From: Cupriavidus sp. D39
GTDB taxonomy: Bacteria > Pseudomonadota > Gammaproteobacteria > Burkholderiales > Burkholderiaceae
Length of the DNA: 64,000 bases
Reading direction: 5' to 3'
Assembly: GCF_026627925.1 (NCBI RefSeq)
Contig: NZ_JAPNLE010000009.1
Coordinates: forward strand, 682,001 to 746,000
The notes beneath the pieces were generated by a model. The model searched no databases. It saw nothing but the letters and a program-made list of their open reading frames with translations, and was not told the origin of the DNA. The position numbers were made by a program, and so were the translations under genes. Position 1 is the first letter of the stretch. The number at the start of each line of letters is the position of its first letter. Of the stretch, positions 8,911 to 18,644 are shown piece after piece.

Positions 8911-9896
8911 GTGATCAGGAAAACGTGTATCAACGGACTGGGCGTCGCGGTTCTCGGACTCCTTTCGCATCCCCTGCTGGCCGCTGACCAGAACTACCCC
9001 ACCAAGCCGATCCGTCTGGTCGTCCCGTTCTCCGCGGGGGCGCGCTCGATACGACGGCACGCGTGCTGGCGGAGCGCATGTCCTCCCATATGGGCCAGGC
9101 GGTCGTGGTGGACAACCGAACCGGCGCTGGCGGCATTATCGGCGTGGACAACGTGGCAAAGGCGGCCCCCGATGGCTATACGCTGTCCATCTCCCAAAGT
9201 TCCCAGTTGCTGGTCAATCAGTTCCTCTACAAGAAGCTGCCCTATAACCCCAATCGGGACTTCACGCTTGTGGCCAAGATTGCGGACTCTCCGCTGGTAC
9301 TGCTGGTAGGCGAAATGGTCCCGGCCAAGGACGCCAAGGAACTCCGCGCCTACCTGAAGGCCAACCAGGGAAAGCTCTCCTACGGCTCCTGGGGCGTCGG
9401 AACCGTCGGCCATCTGAGCGCCAACAAGCTCAATGAAGTCACCGGCGCGCAAATGACGCACGTCTCCTATCGGGGCGAGGTACCCATGGTGCAGGACCTG
9501 ATCGCCGGCAACGTTCAACTTGCCTTCGCGACGGGATTGCAAGCGAACATGTTCCTGCCGAGCGGAAAGCTGAAAGCCATCGGCGTCACCGGCACGTCCC
9601 GCCTGCCGACCTTGCCCAATGTGCCCACTCTCGCGGAGCAAGGCTTCGACAGCGATGTATTCAAGACCGTGGGCTGGTCCGCCATTGCCGCACCTGCCGG
9701 CACGCCCAAGCAGGTGATTCAACGCGTGGCGGACGAGGTCAAGCTGGCAACGAATCTCCCCGACGTCAGGAAGCGAATCGGCGATCTCGGCTTTGTCACC
9801 AACTACGCAGGTCCGGCGGAATTTACCGCCGTGTATCAGAAACAGCTGCCGATATGGCAATCAGTCGTGAAGGAGTCCGGTGCGTCCCTTGACTGA
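8911..9896 (+). pseudogene. Bug-family tripartite tricarboxylate receptor, frameshifted
   Basis: A Sec signal peptide (after GTG 8911: INGLGVAVLGLLSHPLLA) leads into DQNYPTKPIRLVVPFSAGA, typical for Bug periplasmic binding proteins. The reading frame then shifts at a run of five G (9036-9040) and resumes one frame over as ALDTTARVLAERM through DNRTGAGG, GTVGHLSANKLN and PAEFTAVYQKQLPIWQ to the stop. One extra G would restore a normal protein of about 328 residues. It would capture a carboxylate substrate for uptake or sensing. Either a sequencing error or a recent null allele. Confidence 0.85.
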
Positions 9897-10559
9897 GTGG
9901 CGTTCGCTTTGCGCATCAAAATGCGCCTGGATCATCCGCGATCGCAGAAAGGACTGATGCGCTCTGCCAGAGAGAACTTCATGCGCGTGGCGACGGCAAC
10001 GATGCGTAGCCGCGGCATCCGGGCGATTACCGTCGGAGAGATCACCGGCAAGCTGGGGCTCTCGCGGAGTTCGTTCTATCTACGCTTCGACTCCCGGTCG
10101 CATCTGATCGAAGAGGTGTTGCTCGCATACTTCGACGGCTTACGATCCGATGCCGCGGCGAGCGTGCTGGGAGTACCGATCGGACTTGCGCGACTGGTGC
10201 GGATTCTCGAGTTCTGGATTCGTGACCATGTGGCGCAACGCGGCGGTTGCCTGATCCTGAGCGGCGCCACCGAATGTGCGACATATGGCGCCGATCCCAT
10301 CCGACAGGCCGTGCACCGCGTCACGACAAACTGGCGGGCCTATTTGGCCGAGCAACTCAGGGATTCGGTGGCGACCCAGCAGATCCCGGATACCGTCGAT
10401 ATCGAGCAGTTGACCTTCGAGATCTTCAGCTTCGTGCTCGGCATTCAACACGACTGCGTCTTCCTCGGCGAACCGGTTTCGTTTCGCGGGCGCTTGTTCC
10501 AGCGGATTCTGGAACGAAACGGTGTGGTCCTGTGCAAGAAGCTGGCGCTTCGAATCTAA
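9897..10559 (+). CDS. TetR-family transcriptional regulator
   Basis: Up to 220 residues. N-terminal helix-turn-helix: ATATMRSRGIRAITVGEITGKLG then LSRSSFYLRFDSRSHLIEEVL; the rest is a helical ligand domain with WIRDHVAQRGGCLI. The frame is open from GTG 9897, immediately after the Bug stop; ATGs at 9921 and 9957 are alternative starts, and none has a clear ribosome-binding site. Being last in the ligase-Bug-TetR unit, it may repress this side of the cluster. Confidence 0.85.
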   Translation: MAFALRIKMRLDHPRSQKGLMRSARENFMRVATATMRSRGIRAITVGEITGKLGLSRSSFYLRFDSRSHLIEEVLLAYFDGLRSDAAASVLGVPIGLARLVRILEFWIRDHVAQRGGCLILSGATECATYGADPIRQAVHRVTTNWRAYLAEQLRDSVATQQIPDTVDIEQLTFEIFSFVLGIQHDCVFLGEPVSFRGRLFQRILERNGVVLCKKLALRI

Positions 10560-10626
10560 ACCGCCATCGGGCATGCCGTGCCGATGCATTGTGGCAGGTA
10601 GTGACAATATCTTCCAGGAGTCCCCG

Positions 10627-10766
10627 ATGGAGCAGTTGGTAGCAGGCTGTCGCGGAGCGAGGTCTACAAGCTCATGAATTGTATGATCGTGCCCCGCCCC
10701 ATTGCTTGGGTCAAAACGATCTCGGAGAGCGGGCTGGTCAATCTCGCCCCTTCTGCGAGGGCTTAA
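10627..10766 (+). pseudogene. Flavin reductase-like (DIM6/NTAB) gene fragment
   Basis: A CAGGAG box and ATG at 10627 begin a frame that stops soon. In the next frame the sequence reads LSRSEVYKLMNCMIVPRPIA then WVKTISESGLVNLAPSA, the N-terminal signature of flavin reductase-like FMN-binding proteins (PRPIAWV and NLAPFS-type motifs). Only about 40 codons survive before a stop at 10764. One base separates start and motif frames. Non-functional remnant, cut at a recombination junction near 10750. Confidence 0.7.
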
Positions 10767-10885
10767 GAGTCCAACCCTCGACAAGACCGACTCGATCGCA
10801 AACGAGTTGAAAATCCATCCTTTGACGCTGGTGGCATATACGTATCTTCGTCAATGCACACAGGAAGAGCAGGAATCAATATTTC
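10750..10885 (+). pseudogene. XRE-type HTH regulator C-terminal fragment
   Basis: The frame reading LRGLKSPTLDKTDSIANELKI then HPLTLVAYTYLRQC matches the last third of a small XRE helix-turn-helix domain (the usual ERGxKSPTLDxxxxIAxxLxVHPLTLL). There is no N-terminus: it fuses directly to the flavin-reductase remnant in another frame. Remnant of a separate gene brought in by rearrangement. Confidence 0.5.
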
Positions 10886-10952
10886 AACAGGCGCGTTCGC
10901 AACTGCAAAATTGTCGATCGTCGATACGGCGAGCAAAGACGCGTGGGCGTAA

Positions 10953-11124
10953 TCTTGCGGCGGCGCTGGATCAAAGTGATGGCGCGATTCCGAATCGCGG
11001 GCAGGTATGTTACTCCGATGTGATCTAGACTCGTCACGTGACTACTCGTAGCTGCCGGAAAGCCTTACAGGCAAAGGCCTTCCTGGGAAACCGCCAGATT
11101 TTGCACCAAAAGTACGATTCCCCC
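10953..11124. repeat. Degenerate third copy of the 172-bp miniature inverted-repeat element
   Basis: The right 35-bp arm (11090-11124) is well preserved: ACCGCCAGATTTTGCACC, then GTACGATTCCCCC. It matches the right arms of the elements at 29417 and 48671. Interior sequence (GCCTTACAGGCAAAGG near 11063, GGATCAA near 10968) also aligns with the copy at 48671. The left arm is no longer recognisable. The rest of 10886-11272 shows no gene. Confidence 0.5.
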
Positions 11125-11272
11125 TTGTATGGCGTCGACATTTGAGGATGCTCTGTTACCGGGGGGGCGAGCCGCCCGGTCTGCGCATCGCTGGCGCCAT
11201 GCGGCTTCTGCGCCTCGGCTGGTCATTCATGCAGTGGAGCAGGGTCCGAAAAGAACCAACGGGTGATCGCGC

Positions 11273-12286
11273 CTATCTGACCTGAACGACGACCTTTCCC
11301 TTGGCCCGGCCTTTCTCGACATAGGCCATGGCCTCGTTGGTCGAATCGAATGAAAAGACCCGATCCATTACTGGCCGTATTGCGCCGGCATCAATCAGTG
11401 AAGTGATCTCGCTCAACTGGCGTCCGCTGGCCTTCATGAAAAGGAATGAATATTTCAGGTCACGACGTATCGCCCGCTTCCGGACTCCGTAACTCAGAAG
11501 ACGAACAGCCAATCTCACGAACCACGGTGCTCCGATTCCACTTGCGAAAGCGGGATCGGGAGGTCCAGAGATCGAGATGAGTGTTCCGCCGGGCTTAAGG
11601 ACGCGCAGAGATTTCTCCAGCGCCGTTGCGTCTTGGCTGTGGAGGACCACATCGTAGCCCTGCAGTACTTTCTCGAAATCGTCTTTCTTGTAATCGATGA
11701 CGACGTCTGCCCCGAGGCCTCTTACCAGGTCGGTGTTGGCGCTGCTCGTGGTGGTGGCTACAGTGGCGCCAACATACTTGGCCAACTGGATCGCAAATGT
11801 GCCTACGCCACCGGAACCGGCCTGAATGAATACCTTCTGTCCTTTCTTCAGATTGGCCTTCTCGATCAACGCTTGCCATGCCGTCAGCCCCACCAGAGGG
11901 ATCGATGCAGCCTCTTCCATGCTCAGTGCCTTGGGCTTGATCGCCAAAGACGCTTCCTTGACCGCGATGTACTCGGCGAAGGCGCCGATGCGGAAATCAT
12001 CAGGCCGCGAATAGACTTCGTCGCCCGGCTTGAACTGCCGGACGCGAGAACCGACCTTGACTACGACGCCGGCCACGTCGTGGCCCAGGACAAGGGGCAA
12101 GCGATAGGGGAGGATCAGCTTGAACTCGCCGTCCCTGATCTTGGAATCCAGCAAATTTACACCTGCCGCATGGACCTGGACCATGACCTCATCCTCACCC
12201 AGCATCGGGCTCGGTACCTCCGTGCAACGCAACGCGCGCTGTTTCCCGTACCGATCCAAAAGAAATGCTTTCATGGTCGCTCTCAT
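11273..12286 (-). CDS. Zinc-independent NADPH:quinone oxidoreductase-type MDR protein
   Basis: 337 residues. GroES-like N-terminal domain (MKAFLLDRYGKQRALRC; GHDVAGVVVKVGSRVRQFKPGDEVYS) and Rossmann domain with FIQAGSGGVGTFAIQLAKY. The structural and catalytic zinc cysteines of alcohol dehydrogenases are absent, typical of quinone oxidoreductase/enoyl reductase-like MDRs. Would reduce quinones or activated enones with NADPH in the cytosol. Its ATG at 12286 overlaps the TGA of the upstream DUF2147 gene (ATGA), implying translational coupling; a second ATG is at 12274. Confidence 0.88.
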   Translation of the reverse strand: MRATMKAFLLDRYGKQRALRCTEVPSPMLGEDEVMVQVHAAGVNLLDSKIRDGEFKLILPYRLPLVLGHDVAGVVVKVGSRVRQFKPGDEVYSRPDDFRIGAFAEYIAVKEASLAIKPKALSMEEAASIPLVGLTAWQALIEKANLKKGQKVFIQAGSGGVGTFAIQLAKYVGATVATTTSSANTDLVRGLGADVVIDYKKDDFEKVLQGYDVVLHSQDATALEKSLRVLKPGGTLISISGPPDPAFASGIGAPWFVRLAVRLLSYGVRKRAIRRDLKYSFLFMKASGRQLSEITSLIDAGAIRPVMDRVFSFDSTNEAMAYVEKGRAKGKVVVQVR

Positions 12287-12807
12287 TCCTGACGCCCCCA
12301 GGTCTGCGAGCGGCCCAGCATTGGCACGCCAATGTAGCCGCGCATGCTGAGCGTCTTGCCATCGTCGGCCAGGCGGACCTTGCTGCGATAGACCTTGCCG
12401 TTGTCGGGATCAAGAATCTGGCCGCCGACATACTCTTCGCCTTCCTTCTTCAGGCCACTTAGGATGACCAGGCCGATGACCGGCGCATTCTTGTTTGCAC
12501 CCTCGCATTTGTCGCACTTCGGATTCGGGTCTTCGCTCGGGGCGGGAAACACTTTCTCTATCTTGCCCTGAAGCGTTCCATTCGATTCAGTGATGCGGAT
12601 CAGCGCGCGCGGCTTGCCGCTGACGTCGTCAACGTTCTTCCACAGGCCAGCGGGCGAAGCATCGCCGGCCCGGACCGGCGGTGCCGCGAGCGCCGCGGCG
12701 AGGATCAGAGCGACGCCGGCCGCTTGTTTCAAACGAAGCGTTGCCATGGCTTCAACGGCGAACGTTGCCTGGCCGGCGGGTGGCCGCCTGGCGATGCATG
12801 ATGACAT
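12283..12807 (-). CDS. DUF2147 exported protein
   Basis: Mature part: GLWKNVDDVSGKPRALIRI, GTLQGKIEKVFP, a cysteine pair in KCDKCEGA, GGQILDPDNGKVYRSKVRL and MRGYIGVPMLGRSQTWGR, all typical of the DUF2147 family. Hydrophobic AAGVALILAAALAAPPVRA is a signal peptide, so periplasmic. The start is uncertain: ATG 12807 follows a GAAGGG box, while ATG 12747 gives a more ordinary signal peptide (MATLRLKQAAGVAL). It is coupled to the downstream oxidoreductase. The function of the family is not established. Confidence 0.8.
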   Translation of the reverse strand: MSSCIARRPPAGQATFAVEAMATLRLKQAAGVALILAAALAAPPVRAGDASPAGLWKNVDDVSGKPRALIRITESNGTLQGKIEKVFPAPSEDPNPKCDKCEGANKNAPVIGLVILSGLKKEGEEYVGGQILDPDNGKVYRSKVRLADDGKTLSMRGYIGVPMLGRSQTWGRQE

Positions 12808-12879
12808 GGGCATTCCCTTCTCACAGATTGGATGACCGGGTATGTGCAACACGGAAAAGCGCGCGAAGCGGGTAACCGC

Positions 12880-13106
12880 CTATGCTTCAAGCCGCAGGTC
12901 TTTGCGAACCCCCGCATCCAGCACGCTGGCGGGCGCAAACCTGCGCAGCATGCGCATGCGCCTGGCGAGGCCGGGGGCGTAGTGAATATTTGGATGCGCC
13001 GCCATGGCCGCCTTCAGCACGACGTCGGCCACCACTTCTGGCCCGTCCGCGTTAACGAGAACTTCCTTCACCCGCCTCTCCACGCCCGCGCGAATCTCTC
13101 GATACA
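12880..13106 (-). pseudogene. 3' fragment of a short-chain dehydrogenase gene cut by a Tn3-type element
   Basis: Residues YREIRAGVERRVKEVL, PEVVADVVLKAAMAAHPNIHY and RRMRMLRRFAPASVLDAGVRK match the C-terminal tail of classical SDR oxidoreductases. Upstream, the frame runs into the terminal inverted repeat of the transposon at 13107, so the first two thirds of the gene are missing. The other end of the transposon (16404 on) does not carry the lost half, so the insertion was followed by deletion or rearrangement. Confidence 0.7.
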
Positions 13107-16100
13107 GAGGGTCGGCCGGGATTCGCAAAAAATCCGCCACATCCCTGGCAACCCATTGATTTATCGAGGGAATCCAGACTTTCCAGCACCCGGATGGCAG
13201 CGCCTGCCCCCAGCAAAGAACTCAATTTGCGCCGAATAGTGCCAAAAACAGCATATTTACGCAGGGGAGGCGGAAGGCATGAGCGCTTAGCCCGTCAACC
13301 TGTCATCAAAGGCGGGCAAATTCCTTTCCCTGGCACGCACGTTGTTCGAGGGCGCCCGATATCGGCCTCGAGGGGCGGAGCAGTTTCTGAAGACTGGGAG
13401 TAGACCTTGGCTTCCCCAAATGGCGACAGGACAATCTGCAACGATGACGAGGTCCGGTACATGCGGCACATCAATCTGGACTTGGTGCGGCGCTAAGGAT
13501 GCAGCCGATCCACGATACCGCCTATCCCGCGCTCCCGGCTGAGCTTACCGCCGCCGAACTGGAGGCTGCGTTCACGCCAACACCGACCGAGATCCGCTTC
13601 GCGCGCAGCCAGTCTCGTCGGGCCTCAACTTCTGTCCTGATTCTCGTGCAGCTCAAACTGCTGCAGCGCCTTGGCTACTTCCCCATGCTGGCTGATGTGC
13701 CACCTATCGTGATCGATCACGTGCGCGCCGCACTGCGAGCCCCCGCCCTGTCCCGCGCAACAGTCAAACGCTACGATGCCTCTGGCACACGCTCCCGGCA
13801 TCAGAAGATACTACGCGGGTACCTCCACATTCGGCCGGCCGAGGCCAACACGCTGAAATGGCTGGAGGCGCTCGCAACCGATGCGGCGCACACCAAGGTC
13901 GAATTGCCCGACATCGTCAACGTGCTGATCGAAGAGCTGATCCGGGTACGGTGCGAACTGCCGCCACTTGCCAGCCTGCACCGAATGGCGACTCAGGCCC
14001 GCAGCCGGTGCAATGACGCCATCTATCGCGCCATCTCGGATTCGCTCGATAGCGCGCTGATCGCCCGGATTGAGGCGTTGTTTAACAGTCAGGTCGGCAA
14101 ATCCGGGTGGGAGCAGCTCAAACGCGAGCCCAAGCGCCCTGCCGCGCGCGAAATCGCAAGCTTCCTCAAACACATCCAGTCCCTGCGGACCCTTGCCGGG
14201 GGTCTGCCGCAGGCGCCGGCCTTGCTTTCCGTGAGCAAACGCACGCAACTGGTGACGGAGGCACGGGCGCTTGACATTGCTGAGCTCAGGTCGCTCAAGC
14301 CAGCCAAACGATACACGTTGGCAGTGCTCTTCATTCACGCGCAGTTGCAGAAGGCGCTCGATGATGTGGCGGAAATCTTCATCAAGGTCATGCGCAAGCT
14401 CGAGTCCCTCGCCAGGACCCGGCTGCAGCAATATCAGCTCGCGCATGCGGACACACTAGAAGACCTGGTCCGCCAGTTCCGTGATGTGCTGCAGGTCCTG
14501 GTGGATGACGGCATTGCCGACATCTTCCGGCTGGATAAGGTGCGTGAAGTGCTCGGCAACGATGCAGCGGGCGCGCTTGCCCGCTGCAATGAGCATATCG
14601 CGTACGCTGGCAACTTCGATCTGCCATTCATGCTGGCACCGTACCGCCAGCAGCGCTCCCTGCTCTTTCAGTGCCTTGAGGTCCTGCCACTCAAATCCAG
14701 TTCGCAGGACAAGACGGTCCTGGTGGCACTGGCCTGGATACAGGGCTTCCGGACCTCGCACCGCGAACATCTGCAACTCACCGACGACGATCTGATGAAC
14801 CTTCCGCTCGACTGGATCCCGGCCAAGTGGGAGAAAGCCATCTTTCCGGACGGCCGGAGTACTCGTCTGCTCCATCGCAGGTACTTTGAGCTGTGCGTGT
14901 TCGATCAGGTCATGCGTGAGCTGAGTTCAGGCGATCTTTACGTGGAGGGCAGCGACCGTTTTGATGACTTCCGCGTCCATAGGTGGATGCAAACTTCCCT
15001 GAGAACGACAGCATCGAGTTCGGAGAACAGGGTCTGATCATCCACCGGCCCGGCAAGGCGCCTGACCCGCCTAACATGATGCTGATCGACCAGGCCATCA
15101 CGGCGTCAATGCCGCAAATCAGCATCCTCGACGTACTGACCGAGACGGAGCAATGGCTGAATCTGCATAAGCTGTTCGGCCCACTGTCCGGCTTCGATGC
15201 CAAGCTCGATGACCCTCGCAAGCGCGTTATCTGCACGCTGTTCTGCTACGGTTGCAACCTGGGGCCGAGCCAGACGGCCCGGTCCGTCAAGGGGCTGAGC
15301 CGCAAGCAAATTGCGTGGCTGAACCTGCGTCACGTCACCGAAGAACGGCTCGACAAAGCCATCGCGAAGGTCATCAACGCGTACAATCAGTTCGCGCTAC
15401 CGAAGTACTGGGGCAGTGGCAAACGCGCGTCCGCGGATGGCACGAAGTGGAATCTGTATGAGCAGAATCTGCTGTCGGAGTATCACATCCGTTATGGCGG
15501 GTACGGCGGGATTGGCTACTACCATGTCTCCGACATGTACATCGCGCTCTTCAGCAACTTCATTCCGTGCGGCGTGCATGAGGCGGTGTACATCCTGGAC
15601 GGGCTCATCAGAAATGACTCTGAAATTCAGCCCGATACCATTCACGGTGACACACAGGCGCAGAGTGGGCCGGTGTTTGGTCTGTCCTACCTGCTGGGCA
15701 TCAACCTGATGCCACGCATGCGCAATATCAAAGATCTGGTGCTGTACAAAGCAGACCGGCGCCGCAGATACGACCATATCGAGCGGCTGTGCCGCCGGTC
15801 CCTCGACTGGGACCTGATCCAACGACACTATCCCGACATGATGCGCGTTGCCGTCTCGATCAAGGCCGGCAAAATGACGCCGTCGACCATCCTGCGCCGG
15901 CTGGGTTCAGAGAGCACGAAGAATAAGCTTTACTTTGCGTTCCGGGAACTGGGCCGAGTCATCCGCACACTGTTCTTGCTGAAGTACCTGAACGACCCGG
16001 AGCTCCGGCGCACCATTCATGCCGCGACGAACAAGAGTGAGCAGTTCAATGACTTCGCGCAGTGGTTGATGTTTGGTGGCGACGGGATCATCGCCGAAAA

Positions 16101-16403
16101 TCTGCGGCACGAACAGCGCAAGGTGATCAAGTACAACCAACTGGTCGCCAACATGGTCATCCTCCACAACGTTCAGTGGATGTCCCGCAAGCTGAAAGAT
16201 TTGCAGGAACGCGGGCACCCGGTGAATGCCGAAGTGCTGAAGGCGCTGTCGCCATACCGCCGCGAGCATATCAACCGGTTCGGCGATTACCTACTCGACT
16301 TGCAGCGGCGCGTGCCGCCACTCGATTCGTCAATCGATTTCCTATTCAAATCAGCGGCTTAGCGGAGATGTGGCGGATTTTTTGCGAATCCCGGCCAGCC
16401 CTC
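13107..16403. mobile_element. Tn3-family transposon remnant with about 38-bp terminal inverted repeats
   Basis: Left (from 13107) and right (to 16403) ends are inverted copies beginning GAGGG; the stretch covering ATTCGCAAAAAATCCGCCAC is identical in both arms. The length of about 3.3 kb and the single large transposase fit a minimal Tn3-family element. Flanking pentamers (ATACA and ATTTT) differ, so no target duplication is visible. From 13146 to 13498 no gene is clear; a short frame ending in MRHINLDLVRR just before the transposase may be the tail of a lost resolvase-type gene. Confidence 0.8.
13499..16362 (+). pseudogene. tnpA: Tn3-family transposase TnpA, disrupted
   Basis: 13499-15037 encodes the N-terminal 500 residues (DUF4158-type start with LTAAELEAAFTPTPTEIRFA; later GDLYVEGSDRFDDFR). 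A shifted frame from about 14983 to 16362 encodes the DDE catalytic half (ENDSIEFGEQG, ASADGTKWNL, TIHGDTQAQSG, AQWLMFGGDGII, NRFGDYLLDL). Intact relatives have about 40 more residues between the GSD-F-D-FR block and ENDS, so an internal deletion of roughly 120 bp plus a shift happened near 14975. Transposition-defective in cis unless complemented. Confidence 0.88.
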
Positions 16404-16684
16404 ATTTTGACGCTGTGGCATGGCCCTCATTCAGGAAGACTTGCCTCCGGACCTCTTTGTATCAGTGCCCAACGTCGGTGCTGTTGGTCTCTACGCACCC
16501 AACAGAATAATTTCATGATCATGAAATTAACAATCGCCCATGGGTTGCCCTTGACGTTCGCGGTAGCGGTCCCTTCCTTTCGCCAACCTCACCTGCTCAT
16601 GCCGGAGCTTATGCGGAAGATAGTGGTGCACTCTCGGACGGGGCCGTCGGGAGGCCGTTCATTACCGATTTCACCGACCACTCA
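16404..16684. other. Intergenic stretch with a short palindrome
   Basis: No gene seen. ATTTCATGATCATGAAAT around 16510-16527 is a perfect palindrome and could be a regulator site. It lies downstream of the convergent DUF-type gene that ends at 16685. Confidence 0.3.
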
Positions 16685-16990
16685 TCACGCCCACTTCTTC
16701 CCTAGTGCCTCCAGACCAGCCTTTTGCAGGTCCTCCTGGCTCATCACAATGCGGAACTTGCAGTTGGCCTGGAAGTTGAGGAAGAAGGGCTCAGCAAAAG
16801 CGGGAACGTCAGATGGATTTTCGACGTTGATCAGGAATACCCCGCAGCGCATTCCGTCTTGCTCGGTAAAGTACGCTGCCTCCGGCTTGATCGTTTCCAG
16901 GATACGCTCAATGACCTCGCCCACCTTCCCGCCCCTGACGAGAACGTTGAAGGGCTCATGAGGAAATTCGACTGTGAGTAGCATCTTCAT
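16685..16990 (-). CDS. Conserved small protein of the DUF3303/dimeric alpha-beta barrel type
   Basis: 101 residues: MKMLLTVEFPHEPFNVLVR, IKPEAAYFTEQDGMRCGVFLI and PSDVPAFAEPFFLNF. Small ferredoxin-like proteins with this pattern are sometimes labelled pantothenate-synthetase-like or DUF3303, without proven activity. Soluble, with no signal peptide. A GGAGAAGG box precedes the ATG. Codon use is normal for the window and the gene looks intact in a degraded neighbourhood. Confidence 0.75.
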   Translation of the reverse strand: MKMLLTVEFPHEPFNVLVRGGKVGEVIERILETIKPEAAYFTEQDGMRCGVFLINVENPSDVPAFAEPFFLNFQANCKFRIVMSQEDLQKAGLEALGKKWA

Positions 16991-17378
16991 GATCCACCTT
17001 CTCCTTACGTAGTCGCTGCCCGGCAGCCAGACTTTTGCCTCAGGCGCTCCTGCCGCTTAACGTTGTCGCTGGCGGTGGGTGGGCAAACCGAAGCTGCCGC
17101 TCGCCGGCGCGCCGATACTACAAGATAGCACCGGCCACTGAAAAAGCTAGTTGGCGGCCCGTTCAAGCGCGCCGCGGACATTCTTGAACGCTTGAGCACG
17201 CGATCCTCCTTGGCAGTGGCACAGCAGGAGCGACTGCCTTGCTAGGCCGAGTGGCGTTCGGCGCGGCTTCGGCTGCTAGCCAACTCAGGCTTGATGGGGC
17301 GCTTGCATTCGGAACCGGATCGCCGACTGGGTCAAGCTCGAGGCTTGGCCGGGATTCGGGGTGAGACGCTCATGCCAT

Positions 17379-17545
17379 CTTCGCCGATGGCACAGGGTCG
17401 AAGATGAAATTCGCGGCGGCGTAGCTGGCGTTGCGGTCCCAGACTTCCTTGCCGTCGCCGAAGAAAGTGCACCAGCGGCACACAACGCGCCCGCGGAAAC
17501 ACTTCCTCGTGGCCCTTCATAATGGCCAGCATGTGGCTGGTCGGC
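17379..17545 (-). pseudogene. Degenerate copy of the GH(D/E)EVFP small hypothetical gene
   Basis: One frame reads MKGHEEVFPRARC; the next continues TFFGDGKEVWDRNASYAAAN then FIFDPVPS to a TGA at 17379. This aligns with the intact 87-residue protein at 20027-20290 (GHDEVFPGAQC, TFYKDGEEVWACNAVYAAAHFDFAPVP). A frameshift separates the halves. Unknown function. It is fused at its upstream edge to a KfrA-like remnant. Confidence 0.6.
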
Positions 17546-18000
17546 CACCACCACCACCGCAGTCGGCGCCTGGTCGCGCTGTGCCTCCGCCTCGCTCGCC
17601 TGCAGCACCACCTCCGTACGCAAAGCGGCCAGCTCACCGGCGGCGGCCGGCCTGCCAGATAGACTGCACGGCATTGGCGGAGATCGACTTGTGCGCGCCC
17701 GGTAGTGCAGCGCGATGGTCACGCGCATCTTGTCGCACAGGTCCTCTCAGAACTGTGCCAGGACCTCGGCTGGCGTGCCCATGCGGGCCATAGAGCTTGT
17801 TGGCGGTGGGGGTGATGCCGTACCTAAAAAAGCAAGGCACAGACCTCGCGGGTCTCGGGGAACTGCGCACGGACGGCGGCCACGTCTGCGGAGAGATGCG
17901 GTTGGGAGAATCAGGAGCCGAGAGCTGTGAGGGCCTCTCAGACCGCGGCATGGCCGCAGTGTCGCGCTGTCGCCTGACCGCGCTAGCCGTTCGATGTCCA
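17546..18000 (-). pseudogene. KfrA-like DNA-binding/coiled-coil gene, degenerate copy 1
   Basis: Spread over several frames are QPHLSADVAAVRAQFPETREVCALLF, RYGITPTANKLYG, GTPAEVLAQF, and then the coiled-coil start GELAALRTEVVLQASEAEAQRDQA. This is the order of KfrA_N-type proteins (N-terminal DNA-binding domain then long coil) found on plasmids and integrated islands. Multiple shifts and stops make it non-functional. Three more fragments of the same family occur at 34.6, 38.3 and 48.9 kb, all on the same strand. 16991-17378 holds no other recognisable gene. Confidence 0.55.
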
Positions 18001-18089
18001 ATCGTCGTCGGTTGGCGCGAGGCCAATTTGATTGGCCGCCAGATAGGGCCCCAACCCGGGAAAGTCGAACAGCCGAGTTGGCATACCTG

Positions 18090-18644
18090 CTAGTACCAGT
18101 TGGGCACGGTCATCGAAGATAGCGACGCTAGGCTCCCCGCCAGGCGTGACTGAAAATACAAGCCGTCGATTCGAGGAAATGCCGCGTGCAGCGCCGAACT
18201 CCACAGGTTCGGGCCAAGGTAATCAGTGACCGAAAACACGCGAGCGTCCATGCCAACGGTAGTCAGCGGACCGGTAAGATCGGCGAGCACTAAAGGTCGC
18301 CTATCGGCCACGGCCAGCCGGCAAATGCATCGACTGCTTAGTTCATGCTCATCGAGCAGTAGCGGCAGGTGTTGTCCTTGGAAGCGCTCCCGAATGACCG
18401 CTTCGGCCATGCACGCGGCAAAGCTGGGAGCTGCATAAAGGACGCCGAACTCGCCGCCGGCTGCATCGAACCGGTAATGGGTCACGCCCGGCGCGCGGCG
18501 GTTGTAGTAAATAGGGTCCAGGTGCGCGCGATGGATCCGCCAGAGCGCTACCCTCTCGAGATCGAGCATCTTTGTGGTAAGCCGACGGTCGGCCAGGTCG
18601 GCCGGCGGCAGCGGACACCCCAGATCTTCTGCGCTAAAGGTCAT
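18090..18644 (-). CDS. RES-domain toxin (NAD+-consuming family)
   Basis: 184 residues from ATG 18644. RES features: VALWRIHRAHLDPIYYN with the conserved Arg, GGEFGVLYAAPSFAACMAEAVIRERF with the conserved Tyr/Glu region, and VFSVTDYLGPNLWSSALHAA. RES toxins deplete NAD+ by phosphorolysis or hydrolysis. The ATG overlaps the stop of the upstream antitoxin gene (ATGA), the standard antitoxin-first arrangement. Looks intact, though its partner is frameshifted as sequenced. Confidence 0.85.
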   Translation of the reverse strand: MTFSAEDLGCPLPPADLADRRLTTKMLDLERVALWRIHRAHLDPIYYNRRAPGVTHYRFDAAGGEFGVLYAAPSFAACMAEAVIRERFQGQHLPLLLDEHELSSRCICRLAVADRRPLVLADLTGPLTTVGMDARVFSVTDYLGPNLWSSALHAAFPRIDGLYFQSRLAGSLASLSSMTVPNWY

